Program-made: the position numbers and the translations under genes
The notes under the pieces: generated by a model
Told to the model about the DNA's origin: nothing
What the model saw: the letters and a program-made list of their open reading frames with translations, nothing else
The model's database searches: none
Source of the DNA: Clostridia bacterium
Lineage (GTDB): Bacteria > Bacillota > Clostridia > Oscillospirales > Acutalibacteraceae
Assembly: GCA_017559885.1 (NCBI GenBank)
Contig: JAFYQN010000187.1
Coordinates: 1 to 5,886, forward strand
Length of the DNA: 5,886 bases
Reading direction: 5' to 3'
Shown here: positions 4,890 to 5,886 of the stretch, piece by piece
Layout: every line of letters starts with the position of its first letter
How positions within the stretch are numbered: the first letter of the stretch is position 1

Positions 4890-5886
4890 AACGCAAAAAA
4901 GATATATCGGAGTACTGTTGGCGGTATCGTCTTTGCCGTCAAATTACGGTATAGGCAGTTTTGGGATAGAAGCGTATAAATTTATTGATTTTTTAAGTGA
5001 GGCAAAACAACGTTTTTGGCAAATCTTACCTCTAAATCCTTTGGGCGAGGGCAATTCGCCCTATAAATCGGTTAGCACTTTTGCCGGCGAGATACTATAT
5101 ATCGACCTTGATTTTTTGGCGCGTGACGGGTTGCTTAAAGAGTGGGATATAAAACCGCAACAGTTTTCACAAATCACCGATTATGACGTAGTTCGTGAGT
5201 TTAAAATACCTTTGCTTTATAAAGCGGCAAAAAATTTTGATTTAGAAAATAGAAATTATCAAAAATTTTTAAACGATAATAAATTTTGGCTTAATGATTA
5301 TGCGCTGTTTACGGCGGCTTTAAATATTTACGAGACACAAAAACTTACCGATTTGCCCGACGGAATAAAATACCGAGTGCCTCAAAAAATTGCGTCATTT
5401 GAACAAAATCACAAAAAACTGATTGATTTTTACAAGGTGACACAGTATTTCTTTTTTTGTCAGTATTACGCGCTTAAGCGATATGCTAATAGCAAGGGTG
5501 TAAAAATAATAGGGGACATACCTTTTTATGTATCCCCCGATAGCGTTGACGTGTGGGTTAGTCCTGACAATTTTTTGTTGAGTCGCGATTTTACACCAAC
5601 GGCTGTGGCAGGCGTACCACCCGATGTGTTCTCACGCGATGGTCAACTGTGGGGCAACCCGATATATAATTGGGAAAATATGCGTAGTGATAATTACACC
5701 TGGTGGCAAAAGCGACTTGAATTTTGCCAGGAGTTGTACGACGTTATTCGCATTGACCATTTTCGTGCGTTTGCTCGGTTTTCCCAGATACCGTATGGCA
5801 AAACTACCCTTTCGGGTGAGTGGGTAGATGGTGACGGCGCAACCTTTTGGGATAGTATAAAAGAAAATCTTTGTGAAATAAACATA
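4873..5886 (+). CDS. malQ: 4-alpha-glucanotransferase (amylomaltase, GH77), partial (3' end beyond right edge)
   Basis: The first 338 residues of a GH77 amylomaltase, about two thirds of the usual roughly 500. The enzyme moves alpha-1,4-glucan chains between malto-oligosaccharides, releasing glucose, in the cytoplasm. Family motifs in order: GVLLAVSSLPSNYGIGSFG (13-31), QILPLNPLGEGNSPY (50-64), GDIPFYVSPDSVDVW (214-228), the '250s' loop PPDVFSRDGQLWGNP (249-263), and RIDHFRAF (293-300), where D295 is the expected nucleophile. The window ends at about the point where the next motif (AEDLG in relatives, with the acid/base Glu) should start, so that residue cannot be checked. The GTG start lies 17 bases inside the MalG-like gene, with AAAAGGGG upstream, and puts the usual short leader of about 12 residues before GVLL. 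The overlap implies co-expression with the transporter and points to maltodextrin as the imported sugar. Small deviations are Val252 (often Tyr) and Ala299 (usually Gly). Confidence 0.95.
   Translation, partial: MPSRDKTQKRYIGVLLAVSSLPSNYGIGSFGIEAYKFIDFLSEAKQRFWQILPLNPLGEGNSPYKSVSTFAGEILYIDLDFLARDGLLKEWDIKPQQFSQITDYDVVREFKIPLLYKAAKNFDLENRNYQKFLNDNKFWLNDYALFTAALNIYETQKLTDLPDGIKYRVPQKIASFEQNHKKLIDFYKVTQYFFFCQYYALKRYANSKGVKIIGDIPFYVSPDSVDVWVSPDNFLLSRDFTPTAVAGVPPDVFSRDGQLWGNPIYNWENMRSDNYTWWQKRLEFCQELYDVIRIDHFRAFARFSQIPYGKTTLSGEWVDGDGATFWDSIKENLCEINI

Overview
The window looks like a piece of a low-to-moderate GC Firmicutes genome, most likely Clostridia. The reasons are AT-rich intergenic DNA, strong AGGAGG-type ribosome binding sites, frequent TTG and GTG starts, a lipoprotein-type solute-binding protein, and gene families typical of gut clostridia. 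No rRNA, tRNA, CRISPR array or insertion sequence is visible. Every stretch longer than about 130 bases is covered by a gene.

Left part (1-1240), minus strand: a partition-type pair read leftward, parA then a ParB-like gene that runs off the left edge. The two overlap by 14 bases. Both are best started at TTG codons set by good Shine-Dalgarno sequences, and a perfect-consensus sigma-A promoter (TTGACA-17-TATAAT) drives them. Both proteins depart from the textbook: ParA has DxDMQ in place of DxDPQ, and the ParB-like protein has no GERR box.

Middle (1316-1800), plus strand: a divergently read gene for a small four-helix membrane protein of unknown function. It has nine cysteines, all predicted on one side of the membrane. 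A strong, almost symmetric hairpin terminator follows it.

Right part (1815-5886), plus strand: a tightly packed carbohydrate-uptake operon of lipoprotein substrate-binding protein, two ABC permease subunits (MalF- and MalG-like) and a 4-alpha-glucanotransferase (malQ, cut by the right edge). Junction overlaps of 4, 1 and 17 bases indicate one transcript with translational coupling. The malQ gene makes imported malto-oligosaccharides the likely substrate. The binding protein captures sugar outside the cell, the permeases bring it in using an ATPase not encoded in this window, and MalQ rearranges the glucan chains in the cytoplasm.

Nothing here clearly amounts to a new multi-gene system. The most unusual items are the cysteine-rich membrane protein and the divergent ParA/ParB-like pair, which has a parS-like half-site at its junction.
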